In this document: piece after piece, positions 21,638 through 29,092 of the stretch
Layout: every line of letters starts with the position of its first letter
How positions within the stretch are numbered: the stretch's first letter is position 1
Virus record (IMG/VR): IMGVR_UViG_3300019124_000089
Location: 1 to 44,767 of that record
Reading direction: 5' to 3' (one strand)
Source: a virus
DNA length: 44,767 nt
Notes under the pieces: model-generated
What the model was told of the DNA's origin: nothing
Databases searched by the model: none
What the model saw: only the letters and a program-made list of their open reading frames with translations
Translations under genes and position numbers: made by a program

Positions 21638-23548
21638 TTGGCTGACTTCGAATTAGAAGATGAATTTCCATTCCAGACGAACGACCGGACCGACAAACGC
21701 CGCTACGACATCATGTCGGAAGAGGAGATCCGAGAAGCCGACAAGTTCATCGACTGGTTCCGCAGCTCGTGGCAGGACAAGGAGAACCGCGGCCTCTTCG
21801 AAAAATGGGAATCGATCGACCTTTACTGGGAAGGCGAGGCGAACCCGCCGGAGAGCGACACGGATCCTGCGAGCAACACGAACATCGTGAACGCCAACGT
21901 CGAGGGGCAAGTGGCGTACCTGGTCGAACAGAACATCGCGATCGAGGCAAAGCCGCGCGGTCCGAGCGACAAGCCGTGGCGCGACCGAGCCGTGGCGGTC
22001 ATGGATTTCGTGAAGGAGCAGAACAAGATGCGGCGGAAGCTCGACGTGCACGAACGCCGGCGCAAGAAGTTCGGCACGGGCATCTTCCGAGTACTGTTCG
22101 ATCCGGACTGTCTGGACGGCTGGGGGCTGCCGGTTATCGAGCCCTGCAATCCGGCGTACGTTTTCTTCGATCCGACGATTACGGACGTATATCGGATTCA
22201 GGAAGGGCGCTTCGCCGGCGAGTGGGTGAACCGTTCCATCAACTACGCCCGCGAGAAATACGGCGAGGAGCTGGCGGCCGCGATCGAGCCGGGCTACCAT
22301 CCGGCGGAGTCCGAGTTCATCTTCGGTGAAGACGAGGGCGAGACGGACGAAATCAGCCGCGACAGCTACCTGCACATGTTCGTATTTACGCGCTACAAGG
22401 ACGAGGACGGCGAGCTGCGGCTCCGCCTCGTTGAGATGTCCGGCTGCGGCGTCATCCTGCGCGATACGAAGAAGGAAGAGGAGGAGGCAGGCGAGCGGAT
22501 TTTCCCGGATGAGCGCTATCCGTACTTCGTGACGCCGGACATGTACCGCGAGGGCACGGTGTGGGCGAAAGGCGGCGCGGAGCTGCTGATCCCGACTCAG
22601 GATCTCATCGATGATCTGGACGATCAGACCCGGTATAACGCACGGCTGACGGGTAACCCGCAGCGGAAGGTGTCAATCGACTCCGGGATTGATCCCGACA
22701 AATTGACGAACGAGCCGGGGCTTGCTATTCCTACCGCCGACATGAACGGCATCGAATGGATGAACCCGCCGACGATGCCGGAATACATCTTCCGTAGACG
22801 CGATACGGCACTCGGGATTGAGCGGCAGATCGTGAGCCGCTTCGGCGATCAGCAGACCGGCGTGAAATCGCAGGGCGTGGATACGGCGACGGAGGCGCTC
22901 TCGCTCCAACAGGGCGCAAATAGCGGCGTCAACCATTCGAAGATCCTGCTCGAGGAGACGCTCGCCGAGGTGTTCACGTATTGCCTCGAGCTCTGCATGA
23001 TGCATTGGACTGAGGAGCAGTTCTTTGAGCTGACGGAGAAGCCCGGGGAATACGACTTCTTCCGGCCGAGCGATCTGATGAACATCCCGCGGCTGATTCC
23101 GGCCTCCGAATCGTACCAGCAGACGTTCGCGTCGCAGTTTCCGGAAGCTGAGGGCGTGCCGCAGTTCATGCCGCTCAGAAACGAGAAAGGCCAAACGATG
23201 ACCCAGAAGATTGCGCTCAACGTCACGGTGACCGTCGGCGCCGGTATGCCGCAGAACAAAGCGTTCGTGTACACGGTCATCAAGGAGGCACTGGCTTCGA
23301 AGCTTGTAACGCCGCAGGAAGGGCGCAGGCTGCTTAAGGAATACGTAGGACTGCCGGTTGAGGATGAGCCGCCAATGGACCGCAACCAAGTTCAGGAGAT
23401 GGTGCAGGCCTCAATTCAGCAAGCGCTCGCTGCTCTTCAGGGAGGAATGCCGGCGGGCATGCCTGGTACCGCGCCTCCTAACCCGCAGATTGGCGGTATG
23501 ACAGCGGCAGGAGCACCGGCGGCTCCGCAGATCGGGGGTGTTGCGTGA
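21638..23548 (+). CDS. Portal protein, P22-like
   Basis: A 636-residue portal that would form the dodecameric ring through which DNA is packaged. The N-terminal region (FIDWFRSSWQDKENRGLFEK, then DTDPASNTNIVNANVEGQVA) matches the P22-type portals of short-tailed phages, and the stem/wing continues through IPTQDLIDDLDDQTRYNARL. The C-terminus is Met/Gly/Pro-rich. Starts at TTG 21638 after GGAGGTGTAA. Its type is a main reason to infer podovirus morphology. Confidence 0.9.
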   Translation: MADFELEDEFPFQTNDRTDKRRYDIMSEEEIREADKFIDWFRSSWQDKENRGLFEKWESIDLYWEGEANPPESDTDPASNTNIVNANVEGQVAYLVEQNIAIEAKPRGPSDKPWRDRAVAVMDFVKEQNKMRRKLDVHERRRKKFGTGIFRVLFDPDCLDGWGLPVIEPCNPAYVFFDPTITDVYRIQEGRFAGEWVNRSINYAREKYGEELAAAIEPGYHPAESEFIFGEDEGETDEISRDSYLHMFVFTRYKDEDGELRLRLVEMSGCGVILRDTKKEEEEAGERIFPDERYPYFVTPDMYREGTVWAKGGAELLIPTQDLIDDLDDQTRYNARLTGNPQRKVSIDSGIDPDKLTNEPGLAIPTADMNGIEWMNPPTMPEYIFRRRDTALGIERQIVSRFGDQQTGVKSQGVDTATEALSLQQGANSGVNHSKILLEETLAEVFTYCLELCMMHWTEEQFFELTEKPGEYDFFRPSDLMNIPRLIPASESYQQTFASQFPEAEGVPQFMPLRNEKGQTMTQKIALNVTVTVGAGMPQNKAFVYTVIKEALASKLVTPQEGRRLLKEYVGLPVEDEPPMDRNQVQEMVQASIQQALAALQGGMPAGMPGTAPPNPQIGGMTAAGAPAAPQIGGVA

Positions 23549-23808
23549 TGGTGCTCACGACGAGGATTGGGCTGCAGGATTGGCAGCGGCATGCGATGGC
23601 ACATCCCATGATCGGCGGCGCTGAAAGGCTTCCGGAGTACGTCGAGCATCCGATCTGCCCGAGCTGTGAGAAGATCGCCCTGCGCGGGAACGGCCGCAAG
23701 GGGAGCTGGGGGAAAGAACGGATTGCGACGTGCCCGTCCTGCGGTTACTCGGGGCCGACGACGCTCGTGATGAAGGAATATATCCAGGAGGAGTTGTTTC
23801 GAAGATGA
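23545..23808 (+). CDS. Small zinc-ribbon protein
   Basis: An 87-residue protein with a C-terminal zinc ribbon (CPSCEKIALRGNG, then CPSCGYSGPT). It overlaps the portal stop and the next gene start. Function unknown. Confidence 0.72.
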   Translation: MMVLTTRIGLQDWQRHAMAHPMIGGAERLPEYVEHPICPSCEKIALRGNGRKGSWGKERIATCPSCGYSGPTTLVMKEYIQEELFRR

Positions 23809-24203
23809 CCCAACACATGGGCACGACGATGTGTTGCTCACACACGTTCACGCCGGCGGACATACGGCCGCCGCTGATGAACCAGCGCCAAGCGCTCGGA
23901 ACGAATGACCCGAAGCTGTACGGCGGAAATGCGAAGTGGTTTGCCCGGGCGATGTGCCCAGATTGCGAGCGGCCGCGGCTGCTGTGGCTTATGCCACGGC
24001 CCCGCGGGTACAAGGTGCTGACGATCAGTGCGCTGGACACGCCAGAAGCGCTGGACGACGACGGGCAGCCACCGATCGATGTGGAGACGGCGGACGTGAA
24101 GCAGCTGCGGGCATATCTGAAAGCGAGAAACGTGTCGTTCTTCAACGGTGCGTCGGAAGAACAATTACGGGAGCTGGCGCGCGGGACGCTCGCGCTCCTA
24201 TAG
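23805..24203 (+). CDS. HeH/SAP-like protein with zinc knuckle
   Basis: A 132-residue protein. A CPDCERPR half-ribbon lies in the first half together with an earlier CCSH. The C-terminal 35 residues (VKQLRAYLKARNVSFFNGAS, then EEQLRELARG) form a helix-extended-loop-helix (HeH/SAP-like) fold that often binds DNA. The ATG at 23805 is preferred because it overlaps the previous stop and has an AGGAGGAG site. Role in head assembly unknown. Confidence 0.72.
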   Translation: MTQHMGTTMCCSHTFTPADIRPPLMNQRQALGTNDPKLYGGNAKWFARAMCPDCERPRLLWLMPRPRGYKVLTISALDTPEALDDDGQPPIDVETADVKQLRAYLKARNVSFFNGASEEQLRELARGTLALL

Positions 24204-24213
24204 GAGGATTTGA

Positions 24214-24780
24214 GTGAAGAAACCAACGGTCATATTCGATTTTGACGGCGTCATTCATAGCTACACGAGCGGTTGGAAGGGCGCGGACGTGATACCGGAC
24301 GGCCCGGTTCAGGGGATAGCGGAGGCGATCGCTGAAATCCGCCAGCATTACACGGTGGTGGTCGTATCGACGCGCTGTTACCAGGATGGTGGCATTGACG
24401 CGATCCGTGAGTGGTTAGGCAAGCATGGAATCGAGGTCGACGACGTTACGGGCGAGAAGCCACCTGCAATCATTCAGATCGACGATCGATCGGTCACCTT
24501 CGACGGCGTTCCCGCGAACCTACTGAAGACGATCAACGGTTTTCAACCGTGGAATAAGAAGCCAGTTCGTGAGGCGAATCAAACTATCGAGAACAACTTC
24601 CGCTACCACGCGCCGAAGCCGGGCCAACCGGAGAAGTACACCGCGATCCGTGAGAAGGCGAAGGAGCTGGCGTATCTGATCGATGAGCTCGCGCCGAAGT
24701 CGCGGGAGCAGTCGCTCGCGTACACGAAGCTCGAAGAAGCCGTCATGTGGGCGAACGCGGCGATCGCGCGGAACGAATGA
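24214..24780 (+). CDS. HAD phosphatase fused to an Acb2-like nucleotide sponge domain
   Basis: A 188-residue two-domain protein. Residues 1-112 are a HAD hydrolase: D9 and D11 (FDFDGV), S/T52-53 (VVSTR), K82, and D90-D91 (IIQIDDR). This HAD form with HSYTSGWKGADVIPDGPV is common in phages. Residues 125-188 match the Acb2/Tad1 hairpin family: FRYHAPKPGQPEKY, IREKAKELA, SREQSLAYTKLEE, VMWANAAIARN. Acb2 sequesters cyclic oligonucleotides made by host CBASS. The fusion suggests the phosphatase acts on the captured or a related nucleotide, which is inference. Starts at GTG 24214 after AGGAGG. Confidence 0.83.
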   Translation: MKKPTVIFDFDGVIHSYTSGWKGADVIPDGPVQGIAEAIAEIRQHYTVVVVSTRCYQDGGIDAIREWLGKHGIEVDDVTGEKPPAIIQIDDRSVTFDGVPANLLKTINGFQPWNKKPVREANQTIENNFRYHAPKPGQPEKYTAIREKAKELAYLIDELAPKSREQSLAYTKLEEAVMWANAAIARNE

Positions 24781-24968
24781 AGCGCCTGTTCTGCATCTTC
24801 GGCCATGAAGACCGCCGTCACTTCGTACTCGAGCCACTCACTCCCGATCCTGAAGAACCGACAGTGATGCACAGTGTGCTTCAGGAGACGCGAACATGCT
24901 CACGTTGTGGTCGAGTAAAGACGACCAAGGAACTCATACCGCTGCAATACATCATCAGCGACGATTAA
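24777..24968 (+). CDS. Small zinc-binding protein
   Basis: A 63-residue protein (MKRLFCIFGHEDRRHFVLEP onward) with CIFGH and CSRCGR pairs, consistent with a single zinc site. The ATG at 24777 overlaps the HAD-Acb2 stop (ATGA), so it is translationally coupled to it and could act with it. It ends just before a strong terminator. Confidence 0.72.
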   Translation: MKRLFCIFGHEDRRHFVLEPLTPDPEEPTVMHSVLQETRTCSRCGRVKTTKELIPLQYIISDD

Positions 24969-24972
24969 CCCT

Positions 24973-24997
24973 GCACCCACCTCCGTGGGTGCTTTTT
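24973..24997 (+). terminator. Rho-independent terminator
   Basis: GCACCCAC-CTCC-GTGGGTGC is a perfect 8-bp stem with a 4-base loop, followed by TTTTTAT. It ends the packaging/portal operon and separates it from the scaffold-capsid genes. Confidence 0.92.
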
Positions 24998-25127
24998 ATA
25001 TGCCTTCCGCCGCAGGCTAGAGCGGCGTCTCGGCCAGTAAAGGCCGCCCAAATCATCCCGGTCATCGATCCCGGCGAAAGATCGCATTTCGAGTGCCCCG
25101 CGTAAAGGGCGAATGGAGGTTTCACGT
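24998..25127 (+). other. Leader region before the scaffold gene
   Basis: A 130-bp noncoding stretch after the terminator. It contains small inverted repeats (GGCC-AGTAAA-GGCC, and GCCC-CGCGTAAA-GGGC just before the ribosome site). No convincing sigma-A promoter is visible, so it may be an untranslated leader of a transcript started by a phage-specific late promoter. Confidence 0.35.
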
Positions 25128-26096
25128 ATGATCACGAATCAAAGGAAGTTCCTTTTCCCGCTGATGTTAAACCTGCAGCTCTTCGCCAAGTCGGCTACGG
25201 TCGACGGGCAAACCTTTGAGATTGACGACTCCGACGGCGGCGCCGCAATGGACGCCGACGACGAGCTCGATGACATCGAAGTGGATGAAAGGGACGACGA
25301 CACTGGCGACGACGAGGACGGCGCGGATAACGACGCTGACGACTCGGATGACGGCGACGATGGAGACGATGCCGGCAGCGACGACGACGCGGGAGACGAC
25401 GATTCTGACGGCGACTCGGGGTCTGACGACGGCAAGGAGAACAGCAAGGCGGGCAAGGAGGGCGCCCAGAAGGACAACCCGACCGCTAAGGCCGTAATCG
25501 CCGAGCGCAGACGTTTGCAAGCGCAAATGGATGAGCTGCGGAAGAAAGCGGACACAGCCGATAAGCTGATGAAGCTTGTCGGGGTGGAGGACTTGGACGT
25601 CCTGCAGCAGCGCCTGGACGCCGCAGAGGCGCAGCGTATCTCGAAGGCGAGCAACGGCGCCATAACGCCGGAGCAAGCGCAAGCGCAGATCGCGCAACAG
25701 CGCCGACTGGAGGCGCAAGAGCGCGAGATCCGGAAGCTGAAATACGGCCAAGAGGTCGCGGCCTTGAAGGCTGACCCGTTCTTCGCCGACATCGAGGACT
25801 ACCGCGAGGAGTATGAGGAGATCGCCGAACGGACCGGGCAGACGCTCGAGGAAGTGTACATGGCGAAGCGCGGCCGCGTACGGATGAAGGAATTCGAACG
25901 CGAAGTCGAGCAACGCACGCTCGCCAATAAGCAAAAGCGGCAGAAGTCGAAGGTGGACACGACGTCGAACGGCGAGCAAATCAAGAAGGAAAAGTATGAC
26001 CTGACGCCGGACCAGCTGGCCGTGGCGAAAGCCGCGGTGAGAATGGGGACGTTCAAGAGTGTCGGGGAGTACGCCAAAATGCTGAAGAAAAAGTGA
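25128..26096 (+). CDS. Scaffolding-type head protein with acidic tract
   Basis: A 322-residue protein encoded directly before the decoration and capsid proteins, the usual scaffold position. It opens with an LNLQLFA motif often seen at the start of scaffold or capsid proteins of Gram-positive phages. Residues about 30-105 are an extremely Asp-rich tract, 120-235 are helical coiled coil, and the C-terminus is basic (capsid-binding type). The ATG at 25128 has a GGAGG site. ATG 25113 is less well placed. Confidence 0.82.
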   Translation: MITNQRKFLFPLMLNLQLFAKSATVDGQTFEIDDSDGGAAMDADDELDDIEVDERDDDTGDDEDGADNDADDSDDGDDGDDAGSDDDAGDDDSDGDSGSDDGKENSKAGKEGAQKDNPTAKAVIAERRRLQAQMDELRKKADTADKLMKLVGVEDLDVLQQRLDAAEAQRISKASNGAITPEQAQAQIAQQRRLEAQEREIRKLKYGQEVAALKADPFFADIEDYREEYEEIAERTGQTLEEVYMAKRGRVRMKEFEREVEQRTLANKQKRQKSKVDTTSNGEQIKKEKYDLTPDQLAVAKAAVRMGTFKSVGEYAKMLKKK

Positions 26097-26107
26097 GGAG
26101 ATAAACT

Positions 26108-26542
26108 GTGACGAGAAGAATCGTTTATCGCAGTTCCCTGAACGGGACCGGGCAGATCCTGCGGGAGTTTCCCGTGAACGCCAGCCAGACGATTGAGCGC
26201 GGCGACATCGTTGTCCTGGCGACGAACAAAGCGAGCATCGCAGCGGACGCCGCTGCCGCCGGTACCGTGCTCGGCGTGTCGGATACGGACATCGAAACGA
26301 CGGCATCGCCGGCCGCGACGGACGTCATCAAGGTCGACGTGAACCCGGCGTCCATCTACCGGATGAAGTACACCGGCGCGGGCACCGTGGCGATCGGCAA
26401 TAAATACGACCTGAGCACGGCCGCATATGCATTCGATTCCGCGGACACGACGGACGGTTGGATTCAGGTCGTGGGCAACATCGACACTGACGCCATGGAA
26501 GCCGACGTGATTCTGTGCAACCGTGTCTTCGGTATGGCCTAA
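26108..26542 (+). CDS. Capsid decoration-like protein (DUF2190 type)
   Basis: A 144-residue, mainly beta protein rich in Ala, Thr and Asp (ERGDIVVLATNKASIAADAA, then TVLGVSDTD), matching the head-decoration proteins that precede capsid genes. Starts at GTG 26108, 11 bases after the scaffold stop. Likely stabilises the capsid surface. Confidence 0.75.
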   Translation: MTRRIVYRSSLNGTGQILREFPVNASQTIERGDIVVLATNKASIAADAAAAGTVLGVSDTDIETTASPAATDVIKVDVNPASIYRMKYTGAGTVAIGNKYDLSTAAYAFDSADTTDGWIQVVGNIDTDAMEADVILCNRVFGMA

Positions 26543-26558
26543 GGAGGGTACATAACCT

Positions 26559-27452
26559 ATGAAATTGACACGCGATAACTTCCAAGAACTGCTGACGCCG
26601 GTCCACGTGAAGCTGATCGGCCTCGGCTACAAAGACAAGCCGAAGCAATACCCGAAGATCGTCAAGGTGGGTAAAATGCGGAAGAAGACGGAGACGTTCC
26701 CGCATCTCGGCGGCTTCGGCATGTGGCGTTCCAACACTGAAGGTAACACGATCAACGAAGACGAAATGAGTGAAGGCCCGGTAGCAACGTTCGAGGCCCG
26801 CCGCTTCGACAACGGCTACACAGTGACTTGGGAGCTCACGAAAGACGACCTGTACGGCGTTATGAACGGCAGAGGCGTGAAGGGCGACGCCCGCGGCCTC
26901 GGTCAAGGTCTGCGCCGGCTCGAGGAGACGGAGGTGGCCGCCATCATCAACAACGGCTTCTCGAACACGGGCTACGACGGCGTGGCACTCTTTTCGAACA
27001 GCCACCCGCTCGAGGATTCTGCCGACGTTCTTGACAACTTGATCACCGGCGCGCTGACGCCTGGAAACGTCAAGGACGGCATGACGCTCATGCGGAACCA
27101 AGTCGACGGCGCCGGCAACAAAATTCAGGCGGTTGCTCGCCAGCTGATCACGGGCCCGGATCTCGAGTTCACTGCGAAGGAAATCGTGAAGTCGCAAAAC
27201 CAAGCGTTTGAGCAGTCCAACACGAAGAACGTCATTGAGGGGCTCGAGCCGGTCGTCATGGATTACATCGAAGGCGACACGTGGGTGCTGCGCGATCCGT
27301 CGTTCGAGAACCTCGCCTTCCTCGTTCGCGAGTCGGAGTGGTTCGATTCGCAGCAGCTGCCGAAGACGGTCGACTTCTTCGTATTCGGCTTCAAGCGGTT
27401 CGACGTCGGCTACTACGACGTACGCGGCCTCGTCGGCAGCCAAGGAGCGTGA
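26559..27452 (+). CDS. Major capsid protein (gpT-like)
   Basis: A 297-residue protein resembling the Mu gpT-type major head subunits. The segment FFVFGFKRFDVGYYDVRGLV at the C-terminus and DGVALFSNSHPLED in the middle are typical. It has a strong AAGGAGGGTAC ribosome site, in keeping with the most abundant virion protein. Probably HK97-fold. Assignment rests on family pattern and on position after scaffold and decoration genes. Confidence 0.87.
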   Translation: MKLTRDNFQELLTPVHVKLIGLGYKDKPKQYPKIVKVGKMRKKTETFPHLGGFGMWRSNTEGNTINEDEMSEGPVATFEARRFDNGYTVTWELTKDDLYGVMNGRGVKGDARGLGQGLRRLEETEVAAIINNGFSNTGYDGVALFSNSHPLEDSADVLDNLITGALTPGNVKDGMTLMRNQVDGAGNKIQAVARQLITGPDLEFTAKEIVKSQNQAFEQSNTKNVIEGLEPVVMDYIEGDTWVLRDPSFENLAFLVRESEWFDSQQLPKTVDFFVFGFKRFDVGYYDVRGLVGSQGA

Positions 27453-27458
27453 TCGCGC

Positions 27459-27758
27459 ATGGTTAAGTACGTCATGAACAACGGCCTCTCTCTCTTCGAG
27501 GAGGTCGTCGCCAACGAAACGATCACGACGAACCCGCCGTCGATCGCCGCCGGCGCAACGGCCACAGTGAACTTCACCGTCACGGGCGCCGCCTTTGGCG
27601 ACTACGTCCTGATCGCTGCACCTTACAACCTCGGTGGTCTGGAACCGGGCATGCCGTACGTGAGTGCCGCGAACACCGTCAGCCTGACGCTCCGTAACAA
27701 CACGGGCGGTGCCATCGACCTCGCCTCGGGCGGCTGGAAAGTGAAGGTGCTGCGCTAA
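27459..27758 (+). CDS. Small beta-rich structural protein
   Basis: A 99-residue protein of immunoglobulin-like or jelly-roll character (AAGATATVNFTVTGAAFGDY, then LTLRNNTGGAIDLASGGWKV). It lies 6 bases after the capsid gene, suggesting a second decoration or head-fibre protein. Function inferred only from fold pattern and position. Confidence 0.72.
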   Translation: MVKYVMNNGLSLFEEVVANETITTNPPSIAAGATATVNFTVTGAAFGDYVLIAAPYNLGGLEPGMPYVSAANTVSLTLRNNTGGAIDLASGGWKVKVLR

Positions 27759-27952
27759 TGGAGGGGAAAGCCGTTTGGACCGTTACCGACGCTAGCGGTG
27801 AAGTTCAAACGCCGGCGCCGAAGAAGTTGTTACCGCATTACAAAGCAATTCCGATTACGGATGACATGACCGAAGGTACGCGAAATTTTGCGGAGCAGTT
27901 CAATGCCATGCGCGAGACGTTGATTGAATACAAGCTGATGAAAGCGAAATAA
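27758..27952 (+). CDS. Small hypothetical protein
   Basis: A 64-residue protein starting at ATG 27758, which overlaps the previous stop by one base. Mixed composition with a C-terminal amphipathic helix. It is followed by a terminator-like hairpin. Role unknown. Confidence 0.65.
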   Translation: MEGKAVWTVTDASGEVQTPAPKKLLPHYKAIPITDDMTEGTRNFAEQFNAMRETLIEYKLMKAK

Positions 27953-27963
27953 CCAACATCGTA

Positions 27964-27996
27964 GAGAGGGGGCGCCTATTGGTTGCCTCCTTTTTC
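27964..27996 (+). terminator. Probable terminator after the capsid block
   Basis: GAGGGGGCGCC-TATT-GGTTGCCTCC forms a GC-rich stem with one G-U pair and a bulge, followed by TTTTTCTC. It lies directly after the 64-residue gene and before the tail-fibre block. Confidence 0.65.
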
Positions 27997-28016
27997 TCGT
28001 ATAAGGGGGAATTGAC

Positions 28017-28367
28017 GTGTACGTAACCACACCAACGGAAGCGAAAGAATTTACGATACTCAACGGCACGAATGTTTCTGAGTCTTACCTCGACATCGGC
28101 GGCGCGTCTCTCATGGCGCTCTACATCCCTACCGGATACACGGCGGGGAACATCACCTTTACCGCCGCAGCAAGCCCGAATGATGCGTTTCGAGACGTAT
28201 ACGACGCCACAGGAACGCAAGTGACGGTCACGGTCGCCGGTGCGGATCGGGTCGTCGCCTTAACGGGGACGCAACTCCAAGCGATTTCGAGTTTGCGGTA
28301 TATCAAGATTAAAACGGCCTCGAACGTAAACGCAGACCGAACGATAAAAGTCATCTTGAAGGGGTGA
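28017..28367 (+). CDS. Small beta-rich virion protein
   Basis: A 116-residue protein with alternating strands rich in Thr and Ala (SYLDIGGASLMALYIPTGYT, then IKTASNVNADRTIKVILKG), typical of head-fibre or tail-associated proteins. GTG start at 28017. Exact location in the virion unknown. Confidence 0.7.
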   Translation: MYVTTPTEAKEFTILNGTNVSESYLDIGGASLMALYIPTGYTAGNITFTAAASPNDAFRDVYDATGTQVTVTVAGADRVVALTGTQLQAISSLRYIKIKTASNVNADRTIKVILKG

Positions 28368-28375
28368 TCCAACCG

Positions 28376-28948
28376 ATGAGACTGCCGCTTATTCCCGTCC
28401 TTTTCACTCGGCGAAAGGTGGTATCGGACACCTTTACCCGAGCAGATAACGCAGCATCACTAGGCAACGCCGAAACTGGTCAAGCATGGGAAGTTCTTTC
28501 TGGTACTTGGGGGATCAGCAGTAATCGGGCGTACATCGCATCAACGAGCGGAGGACGAGATATAGCGGTCGTCGATTCGGGTTTCGCCGATGTAACGATT
28601 GGTTTAACTCTACCTGTTGTTGCCACTTCGGCCCGACTTATTTTTCGTTTGACCGATGCGAGCAACCATTTTATTTTTACGGTCATAACCGCAAGTAACA
28701 ATTACACCCTCAGCCGCATTCAAGCGGGCACGGCAACGGTGGTCGGGAGTTACACGAAAATCCCCGCGAACGGCGATTTTATCAAAGTAACCTTACGCGG
28801 CAATCAAATCATCTGCTACGTCAACGGCTTGGAAGTGATCCGCGTAACCGAAACGTTCAACCTAACCGCCACAAAGCACGGTATGGGAGCAAATAACGCA
28901 TCGGCGGGGAATATCCGATTCGAACAATTCTATATCGAGGTGTCGTAA
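28376..28948 (+). CDS. Concanavalin/LamG-like tail-associated protein
   Basis: A 190-residue protein that looks like a jelly-roll carbohydrate-binding fold (DTFTRADNAASLGNAETGQA, WEVLSGTWGIS, NHFIFTVITASNNYTL, FEQFYIEVS). Such modules bind polysaccharide at the host surface. I prefer ATG 28376, with AAGGGGTGAT 8 bases upstream. GTG 28364 overlapping the previous stop is possible. It precedes the tailspike. Confidence 0.72.
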   Translation: MRLPLIPVLFTRRKVVSDTFTRADNAASLGNAETGQAWEVLSGTWGISSNRAYIASTSGGRDIAVVDSGFADVTIGLTLPVVATSARLIFRLTDASNHFIFTVITASNNYTLSRIQAGTATVVGSYTKIPANGDFIKVTLRGNQIICYVNGLEVIRVTETFNLTATKHGMGANNASAGNIRFEQFYIEVS

Positions 28949-29080
28949 ATGTTGGTGACGGTACCGAAAATCGGAACAGGCTCTGAAAATGACCCCATCC
29001 GCCCCGATACGAAAGCAAAGTGGTGGCAGCTTATAGAGGAGCGCGAAACGGAAGTCGTCATTGAGATATTAGACGAGTGA
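28949..29080 (+). CDS. Small 43-residue protein before the tailspike
   Basis: A 43-residue protein starting at ATG 28949 one base after the previous stop, with a GAGGTG site. Acidic C-terminus (RETEVVIEILDE). It ends 12 bases before the tailspike. Too short to classify. Confidence 0.6.
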   Translation: MLVTVPKIGTGSENDPIRPDTKAKWWQLIEERETEVVIEILDE

Positions 29081-29092
29081 GGTGGTGACAGC

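Noticed and set aside
25216-25497. Thr/Arg-rich alternative frame over the acidic scaffold tract
   Set aside because: It is the off-frame reading of the GAC/GAT-rich repeat and lacks any start signal.
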